Of a stretch of 64,000 nucleotides of DNA, positions 52,969 through 64,000 are shown one piece after another. The number at the start of each line of letters is the position of its first letter. The first letter of the stretch is position 1. The notes beneath the pieces are model-generated. The model ran no database searches. It was not told the DNA's origin and worked only from the letters and a program-made list of their open reading frames with translations. Source of the DNA: Grifola frondosa (taxonomy: Eukaryota; Basidiomycota; Agaricomycetes; Polyporales; Grifolaceae); the NCBI GenBank assembly GCA_001683735.1, contig LUGG01000023.1, forward strand, positions 248,001 through 312,000, in the 5' to 3' direction. Position numbers and translations under genes: made by a program.

Positions 52969-54382
52969 CTACCCTCCTGCGTCAGGAAGGGCGTCGCGGG
53001 AAGGGCTTTCGGGTCTGTGGGAATTGGGGGAAGCGGCGGAGGGTTCGAGGGGGGAGAGTCGCTCTCTTCGTTCTCTCGTGTCAGCCGTGCTGGAGGTGCT
53101 CGGGTTATTGCGCAAAATGGAGTCCGAAGTTGTGAATATGGTCTCTGAGGGATAATTAGCAACCACGACGCGCGCTAGGTGGAGTTGGTACGCACGACGC
53201 TGTAGCCAGCTCATAATGGGGCTGTCGACAATGTGTGTATTGCGCAGACGACGGCGACGCCGCCTGATGAGAAAGCAGCCGAGAAAGGCGAGGAGCATCA
53301 GGACGATCACGCCGCCGAGGACGGCGCTGACGATGATAGTCTTCTTGGACACCGTATACGCCATCGGTTGGGGCGATGTCGTGCTCTCGGTAGTCTGGGA
53401 TGTAACGTCTGTCACGCAGAAAAGAAGAGATAGTCGAGGATGTACGGGGTTGCCCGTCGTGGTGACGTTAATGGTGAGGTTGTGCGCACCAGCTTGAAGC
53501 TGTCGCGACTGGAAGAACTGCTGATTTGGCACGAAACGCTGTGCGACAGGTAATGAGAGCTCTATGGGTTCCTTTTCGTCGATTTTGTATGAGGCAGCGG
53601 AGGGCCGAACGTAGTATTGCTCGGGGGCACGATGCCGACGACAATCACGCTGGTTCCTGTGTGATCGCGACAGGTCAGCCAGGCATGAATGTGCCATGAA
53701 GGGACGCACCATTGAATTCAACGACCACTGAGGAGCCAGACACAGTGGTGCTATGAGTAGTTCCGCTCAAGCCCGTCGGATTCGAGCTTTGGAGGGACCA
53801 ATAACCGCTGTATTTCAACCTTCCGTCGTTTTCATTCACGAACATGCAATTCGGGAGCGAAGGCGTAGTTAATGTCCCGCCCGATGACGAGTTGCCAGTC
53901 GAATTGCCATCATTCCCACCTCCAGAGCCTGAATCCGAACTATTGTCGCTGCTCGAATTGTTCCCATTGTTCCCGTTGTCGGTTTTATTATTGTCAGTAT
54001 TATCGCTAGAGTCGTTATTATTTCCATGGGTTTGGGTACTACTTCTCCCTCCATTCGGGTTTCCGAGGTTAACCTTAGGAGAAGCATCCTTGGATTTTCC
54101 GATAGTTGTGCTATTGGTGGTGCTGCCGCCCCCGAGTCCGATCGGTTGTGATCGTCGTCGTCGTCGTCGTCGTCAGAACCAGAGTCGGAGTCGGAGTCAG
54201 AGCCATGGCTGTCCTGGTCCTTCGTATTGAATGAAGGAAACTTGGTCAAAGGTGTGCCAGCGATGCTCGTCAAGTTATGCATATCTGCAAAATATCATCA
54301 AGTCATTCTGGCATACGAATAATCGATATCACATACCTCTCAGCGTCCATCTGCGCCTGTGAACCATAGTACTGCGTGCCAT
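52969..54382 (-). CDS. Single-pass surface protein with beta-sandwich-type ectodomain (frame broken at least twice)
   Basis: Common agaricomycete architecture: low-complexity N-terminus, galactose-binding-like ectodomain, one helix, cytosolic tail. From the N-terminus: DSDSDSGSDDDDDDDD and an Asn/Ser-rich stretch, then MFVNENDGRLKYSGYWSLQ, TVSGSSVVVEFNGTSVIVVG (intron at 53665-53720, between FNG and TSV), SYKIDEKEPIELSLPV, FVPNQQFFQSRQLQAGAHNL, TINVTTTGNP and LLFCVTDV. The helix is TIIVSAVLGGVIVLMLLAFL followed by CFLIRRRRRRLRN. Frame changes occur at about 53597-53604 (one base missing before AASYKID) and about 54138-54145 (one base missing after the Asp run). The proposed start at 54382 (MARSTMVHRRRW) and first intron (54285-54335) are tentative; no clear signal peptide was found. 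Confidence 0.65.
54152..54174. repeat. GTC/GAC trinucleotide microsatellite coding poly-Asp
   Basis: About seven to eight tandem tcg units on the plus strand, read as GAC (Asp) codons on the minus strand inside the surface-protein gene. It adjoins one of the frame changes. Confidence 0.85.
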
Positions 54383-55272
54383 CCTGGGCAAGCAAATACG
54401 AGCGTAGATTCACGGATCAACGATCCACCTGGGTTTTTGTCTGGATAAATCGTGGATTGAATTGACAAGCAGATGAGAGACTCACGTTGAGCGCAAGACG
54501 AAATTGCAACCAAACTGGAGCGGTCAACGCACGGAAGAAAAGCGAAGATGAACTGGCCTCCAGGGACCATTTTAGAGCACCTATATGGCGACCAATGCGA
54601 GAGACCCATTGTCCCGGTGTGTCTGAAATATTTCTTCCACAAGCCGTCCAGGGACAATCAGTACTTCTGCAGGCTTAGTTAGTCCCAGAAATGGATAACG
54701 TGATGGCACAAAAAAAAAGACCGAGACGTGTTCCTACATCTGAATCTTCGATAGCGTCTATGGCAACAACAAGCTACACAGCACCCGGTGGGGACCCCCG
54801 CCACATTCCTGCTGCGAATGCCGCTCAGCTCCCCGTGCTCAATACAGTGTCAACTGTTGGACATGATGAGAGCACATGCAAAAATACGCTATCAGCAGCA
54901 AGCTCAGATGAGAGACATTGCAAGATGCAGAGTAATGCAGAAGAGAAGTGGTAACCATCGTTATCCCAGTGGGAATATGACGAAATTGCTGTTTCTCAGT
55001 CGACGTCGACAGTGGCATTCCTTCAAAGACATGTGAACACGGCAGCACGGAGGCGGATATCTAGCCGAGTACTTACTTGCGAACAAGAGGACAAATTCGT
55101 TTCCGTCAATTCTACGCGTAGTTTGAAGTTCATGTTCAGTGATCGTCATCTGTCGATTCATGATCTTATCTTATCTATTCAGGTTTCGGCGATCAAAAAC
55201 ACACCTCAAGGTAAATAAATATACAGATCCATCGACACCAAGGTAAACTGGCAAAATGTAGGGCATAAGGAA
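54383..55272. other. 890-bp spacer with an unassigned minus-strand frame
   Basis: A 105-codon frame at 54340-54657 overlaps the proposed first exon of the surface-protein gene in another phase and may be part of its true 5' end. No motif was recognised. Confidence 0.35.
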
Positions 55273-56031
55273 CTAACATCCGCACGACACCTCTGTCAGC
55301 CCAAGATATAATGCTACCGATAATTCCAAATCATCGCCCTCGGATTTGATCGCTGTCGCTTGTTGCCTGCTACGAGGCATGGGCATAGCAATAGCCACCG
55401 CAATCTTCAGCCGTACCTTCCCCTCTCTCTCGAAGAACTTCGTGTCACCATCTGCAGGAGACTCAGCAGCTACGAGCCCTGGCCTTTGGTAGCACTGGGC
55501 CACATCTCGCGTCGGTGCACGCGATCCGAGGGCAGGAGACTCCGATGGCGACGCGGAGTTGCTCTTCAAGACGACTTCTACGGAGATCGGCTGGAAGTAG
55601 TGCATGAGCCAATAGAATCTCAACATCGAAGAGTAAGAGTTCGCACCATGAGACGTTGCCACTCCGCCTCCGCCGGATTTTTGGTAGTGCTGGGAGTGGC
55701 CAGGACGGCGTCCCAAAGCTGTGGCTTTTCGGAGGGAGTAGGCAGCCATCTTGACGCTGCCCACCTGCGGCGTCGCATCCTCTTGACTATCCACGTCATG
55801 AGAACAGCGGACGCAACGAACAACGCGACAGCGACGAAGGCGGGGATTGCGGGAGAGACACTCTTGGTGGGTCTTCCACTGGCTTTCTGAGGCGAAGAAT
55901 GTCCGCTACCATCCCCGCCGTTGGAATCGCTGGCAATAAAGCCACCGCCGCTGGACCGCTTGTAAGTCACCTATCAAATAGTCAGCGGATTGGTACGGAT
56001 GATATGATCGAGATGTACGAACCGGAGACAT
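55273..56031 (-). CDS. Single-pass membrane protein with cytosolic KPxLWD-type motif, member 3
   Basis: Third member of the family at 40709-41649 and 47401-48597. Proposed exons: 56031-56023 (ATGTCTCCG), about 55970-55648, and about 55580-55273. It begins MSP, then VTYKRSSGGGFIASDS, a Ser/Thr/Pro stretch, the helix AIPAFVAVALFVASAVLMTW, basic IVKRMRRRRWAASRW, then PSEKPQLWDAVLAT and EAEWQRLM, where the conserved intron begins. Exon 3 starts PISVEVVLKSNSASP and ends KIAVAIAMPMPR and ALYLGLTEVSCGC. An in-frame extension upstream of 56031 is possible. Function unknown; no neighbouring DUF6533 gene is seen within 7 kb. Confidence 0.7.
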
Positions 56032-57108
56032 GGGTATATCGGAATCCTCCTTGGTAAACAGATATCCAGACTTCAGGTTGGGTATTTCAAATGGCGATGA
56101 ATGGTGAATATCGGTGATGGTCCCTGCTGCATGGAAAATATGGAGAGTAGCCTGGAGCAAATAGAGGTATATGACGGAAGAAGAATTGCGCCTATGAAAT
56201 ATGTATAATATGAGTATGAGCAAATACGCATGAAAGGTGGGGACCACGAACATTCTAAAGGTAGATGGCTATATGTAAGGTTGACCAAAGGCTTGCTTGG
56301 CGCCGACGATGACTCGACGGGCCAGTCAGATAGCTTCTAGAAACATGATGCTGTGATCTGTGAGTCAGAATGGTTCCCTAGTCCGAATCGGAAGAACTAG
56401 TACAGCAGTTCAAAACCACCCTCAACCCTATTGTTGAAACGTTTGAATCGAGTCTGCGAGCATTATCGAATTTCAAGGCGCATGGGAAATTACTTTGCTG
56501 CATAAGAGGGTTCGTCAAGACCAATGGAGCCACTGGCATTCGGCTCATGGTCACATTGCATGCCGTCAACATTGTTCCTCAAGTGGAGTCAGTAAAGTTC
56601 AATCGTGAGCGCTGCTGCCCATTGCGCAGCGTCTATCAGACGGTATTAGTCGAAGCGCGAAGACAACTACGGAGCTGCGGATGTTCGATTCGAGCTGCTC
56701 ACTACATGAACCGCAAACAGTGGCCAGCTTTGATGCGTGCTGATCGGGCGGACACAGCGGGGGCAGTGACTCGATGGCTCCGGCTCCGGCTTTCGGAACC
56801 CATATTGCCTGATGCTCAGCGATGTTATAGTAAAGCTCATGGATCCAATGGACACAACGATGGTAATTTTGCTCGGGACTGCACAGTGAGGTACTTGTGC
56901 TTGAAACAGGCAGACTGACCACAGCATAATCGTGACTTATCCGGTAAGTTTACGTAAGATCTGGAAGAAGGACGAGTCATAAACTTCAATATTTACAGTA
57001 ATAGCTACACAAAACAATGCCGTTGTACAAGTCAGTTACATCTACAAGGTAGTATATACCTAGAGTACTAGACCTGATCTAAGAGATACGGTGTAGCGCG
57101 ATGGACGA
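56032..57108. other. 1.08-kb region without a recognised gene
   Basis: A 123-codon plus-strand frame (56547-56918) and an 86-codon minus-strand frame (56667-56927) overlap each other. Neither has recognisable motifs or flanking exons, so neither is annotated. Confidence 0.35.
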
Positions 57109-58648
57109 CTAAGCATCCAATGTATGCAACGCCTGAGATGTCAACTGTATTCCAGGCCCAAGCTGGTGGATAGCACTCGATTTCTCCTCGCCACAGCGCA
57201 GTCCGAAGCTGCGGAGTTGGTCCTTCTCCTCTTGGGACCAAGTGCTGTCCCGCAACTCCAGGTTGGCATGCAGCTCACTGTCGTCCATGTCGTCCCAATC
57301 GTCATCGTCGCTCTCTAAGTCCTCTGCTAAATCACCAATCAGTTCGGGAGACACAGCGGACGCCTCTCTAATCCCATCTCTATGACCGTGGTCCGACACA
57401 TGGTGCGAATCCTCGTGCTTGTCGCTACGCCAGCTTTCCTGACCTTCCATAAAGGAATCACAAAGTGCAACAGCGTTTAAATCTTTCATGTGGTCTTCGT
57501 ACGATCGGTCGATAAGCCTTTGAACTCGGAGCAAGAACAAGAAGAATCTGCAAGCCTGTAGAGGATCTTGGAGATCGAAAGACGCGAGGTTGCGACGGAC
57601 AGTAATCTGTTTGGGAGCCTGTAATAAAGGGGTCAACAATCGCATGATCGAACAGAGATAAAGCTCACTGCAGGCGTCCTCCACCACGACGCATAAACCT
57701 TAGCTACACCTCGTGTACAAGCGATGCCGTAAATTACATCACTTGAAATGCCAAGAACCTTTCGCTGGTGCTGTCCAGCTGCGAGGTCATACAACAGCTG
57801 ATTGCCCGTCTCAGTATCCTTGTATTCAGCCGCAAATATAAGGATGTGAAGGTCAGTGCCTATGGGTGCAGAAAGGCAGGATGCATCCGCTATGAAAGCC
57901 TCGGCAGATGCGTCGCCAGCGAGGTCGTCAAAGAAGCCGCGCCTGCGTCTATAGACAACTGTGCCTGCGATTGTGGTCGCGCCCACCTTCACATGCGCCT
58001 TTGAATGTGGCAATACTAGGCTGGACTGCAACCTACAGCCGAACTTGAACATAATATTGATAATGTCGTATGGCAGTGACCTACTTTACTTCCCATCCTT
58101 TACCATGATCAAAAGCGAGCTGGATTAACTCATCCACAGGCCTTTGCCATGCAATTTCCGATGGGTCTTGATCGCTATCATCATGAAGCTGTCTGATTAT
58201 ATAGGAAACTGAAACGATTATGGCGATGGCCTCCTGTAGGGCAGAGTCATAACCGGAGTCCAATATTCCGGTGGCGGTGTCAGCGGCCGCTTGTGCTTTG
58301 AGCTCGTGAAGAACAGCTCGACGTCTATGAGGTAAACACAACCGTTCCTGAATTCAACGTGAGATCGGGCTCATGGAGCATATGATATACTGCACCACTG
58401 TCTTTAACCATTGAGGCATCTGGACATTCCAAACATTTGATACCAGATCATCACCAGGTGGGAGATACTCGGAACCCCAAAGAATTCCTGCATTCCGGGC
58501 CCACAGCGAAAAATGTCCAACAGTTCGTGCCAAACTGAATCTGCATGAGAAGATTTCATACCCGAATAGTCAAAGCAACATACCCTGATGCACTGTAAGA
58601 TGAATCACTAGTATCGTCGTCAGACCGTTCAATCTTCGTCGGCGACAT
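57109..58648 (-). CDS. Hypothetical protein, basidiomycete type, acidic C-terminus
   Basis: Not recognised as a named family. The clear part is three exons: about 58350-58090 (ERLCLPHRRRAVLHELKAQ to ELIQLAFDHGKGWE), about 58040-57675 (FGCRLQSSLVLPHSKAHVKV, SAEAFIADASCLSAPIGTD, VIYGIACTRGVAKVYASWW), and 57620-57109 (APKQITVRRNLASFDLQDP, RFFLFLLRVQRLIDRSYED, then the acidic DLAEDLESDDDDWDDMDD and a Gln/Leu-rich end). The proposed start at 58648 (MSPTKIERSDDD) and the exon with ARTVGHFSLWARNAGILWG are tentative, since the phases do not close. The WW-containing middle and helical C-terminal block look like a folded soluble domain, not a membrane protein. Confidence 0.55.
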
Positions 58649-59041
58649 AGTGTGAAACCACAAGAATGAAGTCAGCCACAATAGGAGAAGTTCGATCGGC
58701 AGCTCCATGGTCGCGGAACCAGTCATTTTGAAAATGATTTGTCTCGGCACAGTCACTCCTGTACTCCTAATGTCAGTCCAATGTATGATATCACACGCAG
58801 TACTCTGGTCGTTGTATGTGACTTATTGTTGTATTTTTGTGCGGATACTGTATGGGCAGAGCTCGGAGCCATTGAAAATGCTATGCGAATGCATCTAGTC
58901 ACAAATGGATAGTATGGACAATCCGCAATTTTTGGGGTGGGTTATGAAGCACACATAGTATGAAGCATTAAGATTAGATCCGTCCTGTGGATTAGTTGGA
59001 TGTTCTATGTGAGAGAGCCTGCAGGTATAATGCATGTGGCC

Positions 59042-60665
59042 TTAGGCCGGCCGGGTAAGCGAAAGAGCGGGAGTGTCGCGAGAATGGTTGACCAGTACGG
59101 CCCCAGTCATGAACGATGAGAACACCAGCATGACCGCGCACGCCGAGAGGCGAGGTATCGCGCAGAGGAAACACCCGTCATGAGCGAGACGACGACGAAC
59201 ACGTTCAGCGGGACGCGGAATAGCGAGGACAACTGTCGACACAAACCCAGACGCCGTCAGCTTGATCCGCGATTGAGTGGTCATCAACACCTACGGTAGC
59301 ACGGTGCTCATTGGAAATGAGCGTCCCGCGGAGCATGCCCTGCACGGGGTAGTACATCCCCACGCACGCCTCGAACGCGCAGAACGCCCAGAAGCGGACG
59401 TGCTCGTCCCCGCTGCTGACGCTCACAGCGAACGCTAGTGCGCTGACTGCGCACACGAGCGAGCTGAGTTTCGCGTGCAGCGTAAGTGGGCTGTCTCCGC
59501 CCGCGGAAATTAACTCCGACGGCTGATAATACGAGACGACCGACGTGTACAGAAGGGATCCCAGCATCATCGACACCATAAACGACGAGAAGATGTACCC
59601 CAGCGGAAGCACTTGTGTCGTCAGCGCCGCCTCCTGCAAGGAAGGTACCCACAAAAACACAAACAGGTACATTGACCCTCAAAGCACGTCTGCGTTAGAC
59701 CTAGCACGAGGAGCAGCGGGTCTGATAGGCGTGTTAAAACAGATAGTGGGAGAAAAGGGCGGAAGATATACACACCGGCACGAACAATCTTCCATGCCTG
59801 GCCCATCCGTTTCAGCTGGAAGGTGTCTTCCGACGCTGTTCCTCCGCCGCCGCCATAGTTCTCCGTCCAGCTGCCCTTGATGACTACCCATCCGAGTAGA
59901 AGTACGGCCCCGCTAGCTATGAAGGGGGACGCGAAGGAGCCCGTAACCTCTACCAATTGGTTACTTGCGACACCCGCAGCGGTGGCGACGAAACCGTTCA
60001 CAAGTGTCGCACGGCCCATGATGCTAGACAAGTCAGACTGCGGCAGTGCCAACGAGTTGGACGAAGAGATCAGCCATGACTCAAAGGCCGAATAGAGGAT
60101 AGAGGTAGATATCCCTCCGAGGACTCGGCCGAATAGAAGAACGGGGACATAAGGAACGAGAATGCATGCGCAGGCGGCTGTATACGTTATGCAAAAGACC
60201 ATGCAGAGTCTCTTGCGGCCACTGCAGGTGTGAATCGGTCAAATTGTACTTTGTACGTTTGAAATAAAATTGTTCGCGACGCACTGTTGATCCGCCCAAA
60301 CCCCACCAAAGGTGCAGTCAAACCAGCGGAAACGAAACCTGTGACGAAAAGCAATGCCACGAATCGTTCTGGGAAAGCATACTGCGCCTGATACAGTGAG
60401 TACACATATGGCCCCTGGAGCCAGTCCGCACCTACACAGCGACATCAGCTGAACCAACGCGAACAGAAAATCAATGAAACTCGCCCATGACAATCGCATA
60501 GACAATCAGATACTGCCGGGTAAGCGTAGACACAACACCGCTCGGTACTGTCGAAGCATCTGCATTCTGTGACCGGGATTTTCTCGAAAGACGACGTTCG
60601 ACGAGGAGAAATAGCACGCAGAATGAGGCAAGGAACGCGAGCTGCAACTCGTAGAATGGTAACAT
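59042..60665 (-). CDS. MFS carrier of the Mfsd5 (molybdate-anion transporter) type, frame broken twice
   Basis: Membrane carrier with the layout of the eukaryotic MFSD5/MFS_5 family. Start MLPFYELQLAFLASFCVLFL at 60665. Blocks in order: SRQYL-like RQYLIVYAIVMG, ADWLQGPYVYSLYQAQYAF, VTGFVSAGLTAPLVGVWADQ, HGRKRLCMVFCITYT, LLFGRVLGGISTSILYSAFE, SWLISSSNSLALPQSDLSSI, GRATLVNGFVATAAGVASN, SFASPFIASGAVLLLGWVVI, GSMYLFVFLWVPSLQEA, GYIFSSFMVSMMLGSLLY, CVGMYYPVQGMLRGTLIS and FRVPLNVFVVVSLMTGVSS. Frame changes: one base missing in the C run 60301-60304 (before VWADQ), and one at about 59143-59150 (before ACAVMLVFSSF). The C-terminus ends DTPALSLTRPA. Substrate is inferred from family only. Confidence 0.85.
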
Positions 60666-61201
60666 GGTGGGGGGGTTGCTCACGCTCAGCCGCTCGTTGA
60701 TTATCGGAGGCTGTGCTGATGTCTGCTGGCACTCACAAGCCTGGATAGACACTGCTGTGGTCGTTTAGAAATTATATATGGTGCTGCAGACATTCAAAGA
60801 TATATGAGACTCGGTATCCGTATCATTCTTAAATTTCTGCGATCATCAAATGGGGTGTACGTATAATCATGCGATCTCAAAATAGTATCGTATCAACGAT
60901 GAAATTGAAACCGAGATTTTATAATAACTACAGCCCTGGAATTAATAGGTTCCTGAAGACTCAGGCCTCAGCTGCCTCAGGCAGCGGAAGTTACGATTGA
61001 TGGTTCGCCCTTGAATGCGAAGTCGGCGTAATTTTGCGTTTAAGACACAGATAGGCACTAAGCAGCACGTTGATGATATAGAATCGACTAAAGTAATGCA
61101 CTACTACGAGCAAATACTAGGGATTGGGTCATGAAAAGTGCTCAGTTACTGTGATTAAAATTACTGTGGCATATTTTCCTCGTCTAAAGTTTCCCGAACC
61201 A
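60666..61201. other. AT-rich spacer between two MFS genes
   Basis: About 535 bp, rich in A/T from 60780 to 61190, holding the promoter of the Mfsd5-like gene and the 3' end of the next one. No gene or repeat recognised. Confidence 0.45.
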
Positions 61202-63635
61202 CTATTTCCAACTTCTCATCCTTCTCCGGCCGGTAGTGCATCCTTGCTGTGATACTCCTGGCCTGCTCGCAAACCGCGAGCGCTCTCGCAAGGTCGGCCC
61301 ATAACGGATGAAAAAAAAGGAATCGGGATAAGACCTAACGAGATGAACCCGAAGAGAGATACTACAACATTGTTTTCGGCTCATGAGTGACTCCGTTGAG
61401 GATATATAGTAAAGACGCCTCACCGCCCCATTTCGTGCCTAAATTGTCGACAATAGAGTGGGCTACGATTGGAAAAATTGAAGCGACAACCGAACGGAAG
61501 AATGTGTTCGCGGCTTGTGCACTGGATGCATACAAAGAATATGTCTTGGAAGAGCTGCACACAGGCATCAATTCAATATGCGACGAAATGAGAAGTAAAA
61601 ACACCTACTAAGAGTTGGAACGAGAAGAAGATGGCGGTGTTCGCATATCCGAAGGGTATGCCGGCCAACGCGGCGGCGATCCAATGTGTCTCTGGGCCAC
61701 TGCTCCTGTATAACGTCAAAACACGATGGTTTCACAGAAATTGTTACGGAGATCATACCAGGCAAACCAAAAAAGGGATACCGGGAGACATATGCTGCCA
61801 TCGCTTATTGGTAACGACTCTACAAGAGAAATTGAAGCTTTCAGAACTCACCAGGCTGACAGGACCACCTTGAAGTGCGTTTCCTCCATCGGAAGCACAA
61901 CACCCTTTCTCTCTACCAAGGGGATACGGATATACTCGGACAGCCTGACCAGCGATGAGAAAGCAACGATCGCGATGAGCATGCCCACTGAGATTGCAAG
62001 GAATAGGATCCCGCAAAGCTGGAAAGGAATTCCGTGCTAAACGAAATTTTCAGCGACTTTTGTGAGCAATAGCTAACAAACATACCTGTTCGATGAATAC
62101 CACAGGATATACCTCGAAGAAGAAGCTAAACAAGGAACATGAGCGGAGGTGCAGATGGCCGGAATGATACGTACTAAAGGATCCCATAAGTAACAGTAAT
62201 CCAAACCGCGGCACCCTGAACAATAGGCTCGTATATCAACATTGCTGTAGGTAGTCCGTTGAGATAGAATTAGTTACACTCCATTCCACTCACCAATAGG
62301 TCTGACAACATGCCCTTGCATGAGCTGGATCGTCGTCTTTGCATGCAGCTCATGAGCAGCACGAGCGTTGAGCTTTCCCTCCTTCCGCAAGGCCTGCGCC
62401 CTCTTAGCGAGGATATGTGGGGTATATGATTCAGGAAGCAGGAACACCAACGGCCAAACAGCGACCGCAAGAAACAAGTGGACTCTCAATACCCATAGGC
62501 TGAAGATACGAATGGTCAATCAGGGTACCATACGATCACGAAACAACGCACTCTCGGCCAGAATGAGCTGCAACGAAGAAGCCCACCAGAGTGCCAAAAC
62601 ATGGGCCCGACAGCGCACAGAATGCTCTATGTAAACTCTGAGGTCTTGCGCGGGAAGCTGAGATTCACATATCGCACTTACAGCATGGTCATGGCTGAAG
62701 AAATGGAACATTAGTATAACACATTATAACCGCGATACATAATCCAAACTACGTGCCTTGTCCTAGAGCGTGCAGATCGTTAGGATAGATACTAGTCGAA
62801 TACGTTCACATCGGATAGTAATCGCCACAGTATTACGGGGTACGCACTCTGCAATCACGGATCCCCCGCTAAAATTATCTTCAGTTATCCTTCAGAAGCT
62901 AACAAGTAATGTAAAGACACACTTGTTAAGGGCACAGGCAGCAGCGCAACCTGTAAAGAATCTGACTGCGAACCGTGGTCGTTAGTGAAGATGATCATAG
63001 TCTAGATAGTCACAACGAACAAACTAAAATTACGGCTAAGTTTTCCACGAAGGCGGACGGGATAGAAAAGACTGGAAGTCGAGGGGAGGCCTCAGAATTT
63101 ATATTGACGACCAAAGGGAAACACCGTACGGATCATTAACACCCAAGAAATTGAATACGGTATCTTGCGACCGTACATCTCACTCATAGGGCCTACAATT
63201 GATACGAACATTAAAACATAGTGTTGTTAACAGGACATCATCACATACCCCCTGCATGACTTAATGTGAGATTCAGATAGAGAGTTTGGAAAATTATTGC
63301 GCACAAATTAAAGGCGCAAATCCAAAACCAAGGACATATAAAGTTAACCCGGTGCTAGACACATCAGCATTTACGCCATATATCTGCCGTATTTGCGTCT
63401 CGCCAGGTGCCTAAAGGGATGTATTTGTCAGGATATCCGATGCCTGAAGCAGGACTTAACTCACATATACTGATGATCCGAAGACTGCGCAGAACGCGTA
63501 CAGACATACCAACATCACTGTCCACCTCTTTTTGGCTGGCGGCCAATGTCGCGGATCTGCTGGATCATCGCGCGCAAAGACAACGATCTCATACTCTGAA
63601 TTGCAGGCGTTTGAACTATGTTCGGAGCTACTCAT
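61202..63635 (-). CDS. MFS carrier, multidrug-efflux type
   Basis: Drug:proton antiporter-like MFS protein. Start at 63635 (MSSSEHSSNACNSEYEIVVF), followed by DDPADPRHWPPAKKRWTVML and CLYAFCAVFGSS, the typical cytosolic lead-in and first helix. The middle holds FLLPESYTPHILAKRAQALRKEG and ARAAHELHAKTTIQLMQGHVVRPI (62274-62500), the central loop of this group. Later come YSLYASSAQAANTFFRSVVA and FPIVAHSIVDNLGTKWG (61410-61560), and the end reads FFFIRYGPTLRERSRFAS. The gene is cut by many short introns, and not every helix could be placed; exons between 62700 and 63450 are the least certain. It lies on the same strand as the Mfsd5-like carrier. Confidence 0.7.
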
Positions 63636-64000
63636 TACGTGCAACTTTAGCAATGAGTGGCGAGTAGCTAGAGAGATGCCTCCTAGCTTTCCGCATGCTA
63701 GCACTCTTTAAGGGGACCCGGCTATGACGCGACCACAGAGCGCGTGAGCTGAGACAGTGGAAGTAATGACAACTAGGTCCCCCGAGGCCATAGCCGAGCT
63801 GCCTGATATGGAAACTGTGTAGGAATGAAGAGAAGCGCTCAATCATGTGGAGTCTTGCTCGGCAAAATCATATATCTCGCTTTGTTTCTGGATAGAAATT
63901 GGAGCTTCGTGCGATCTGGTTTGCTGCCGCTCCGTTGAAGACTTAGACGTGTTAGAGAATAGGGAAAATTTAACAGAAAATCACAGACTAAAACGACACG
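63636..64000. other. Window end, nothing recognised
   Basis: Upstream region of the last MFS gene. Contains a short minus-strand frame (63628-63846) with no family resemblance. Confidence 0.35.

Noticed and set aside
56547..56927. Overlapping frames on both strands between the third single-helix gene and the hypothetical gene
   Set aside because: Mutually antisense, no motif and no flanking exons.

Overview
This window reads as nuclear DNA of an agaricomycete (mushroom-forming basidiomycete), probably of the polypore type. The genes are broken by many 45-70 nt GT-AG introns, lie close together on both strands, and belong to families typical of that group: DUF6533-type seven-helix proteins, 'macrofage activating glycoprotein' (MAG) proteins, an HNH_2-type nuclease, a HET-domain protein, Xi-class glutathione transferase, old yellow enzymes (OYE) and several MFS carriers. 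I see no rRNA, CRISPR, transposase or reverse transcriptase, and no tRNA that I could recognise by eye.

Layout. 1-1273: 5' part of an OYE gene (-). 2083-4272: phospholipase C-X domain protein with a propeller-like N-terminal half (-). 6076-8122: type-B carboxylesterase (+). 8467-about 10000: HNH nuclease (-). 10327-12286: a different OYE-like oxidoreductase with a hydrophobic tail (+). 12546-13725: aldo/keto reductase (-). 14567-17941: large RRM protein with a SUMO-interacting-type motif at each end (-). 18192-18739: complex I subunit NDUFS5 (-). 18934-19993: Get5/Mdy2-like ubiquitin-like protein (+). 20666-24066: OPT oligopeptide transporter (+). 24191-26053: HET-domain protein (-). 26425-28285 and 30337-31973: two MAG paralogues facing each other around an Ecm4-type glutathione transferase (28672-30003). 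33240-34657: second, complete copy of the first OYE gene (+). 35319-about 37270: monocarboxylate-type MFS carrier (-). 38616-40305 and about 45570-47165: two DUF6533 seven-helix genes, each next to a small single-helix protein gene (40709-41649 and 47401-48597), on either side of an SH3-PX-BAR sorting nexin (42246-44890). 50370-52607: NAD(P)-malic enzyme (+). 52969-54382: single-helix surface protein. 55273-56031: third member of the single-helix family. 57109-58648: unknown protein. 59042-60665: Mfsd5-like carrier. 61202-63635: multidrug-type MFS carrier.

Three structural facts stand out. First, the OYE gene is present as a recent inverted duplication (1-about 1925 against about 32640-34657) that includes its promoter. 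Second, at least fourteen single-base insertions or deletions interrupt otherwise well conserved reading frames, mostly in short G, C or T runs. This fits residual long-read assembly error better than fourteen real mutations, and it affects how most gene models here should be read. Third, a small unnamed single-pass membrane family recurs three times with one architecture and one shared intron position, and two of its members sit beside the DUF6533 genes.

The oxidoreductases, esterase, glutathione transferase and carriers suggest a detoxification or specialised-metabolism neighbourhood, but no backbone synthase (PKS, NRPS, terpene synthase) is visible, so I do not call a biosynthetic cluster. 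Exon boundaries were worked out by hand from reading frame, family conservation and GT-AG signals; no transcript or database support was available.
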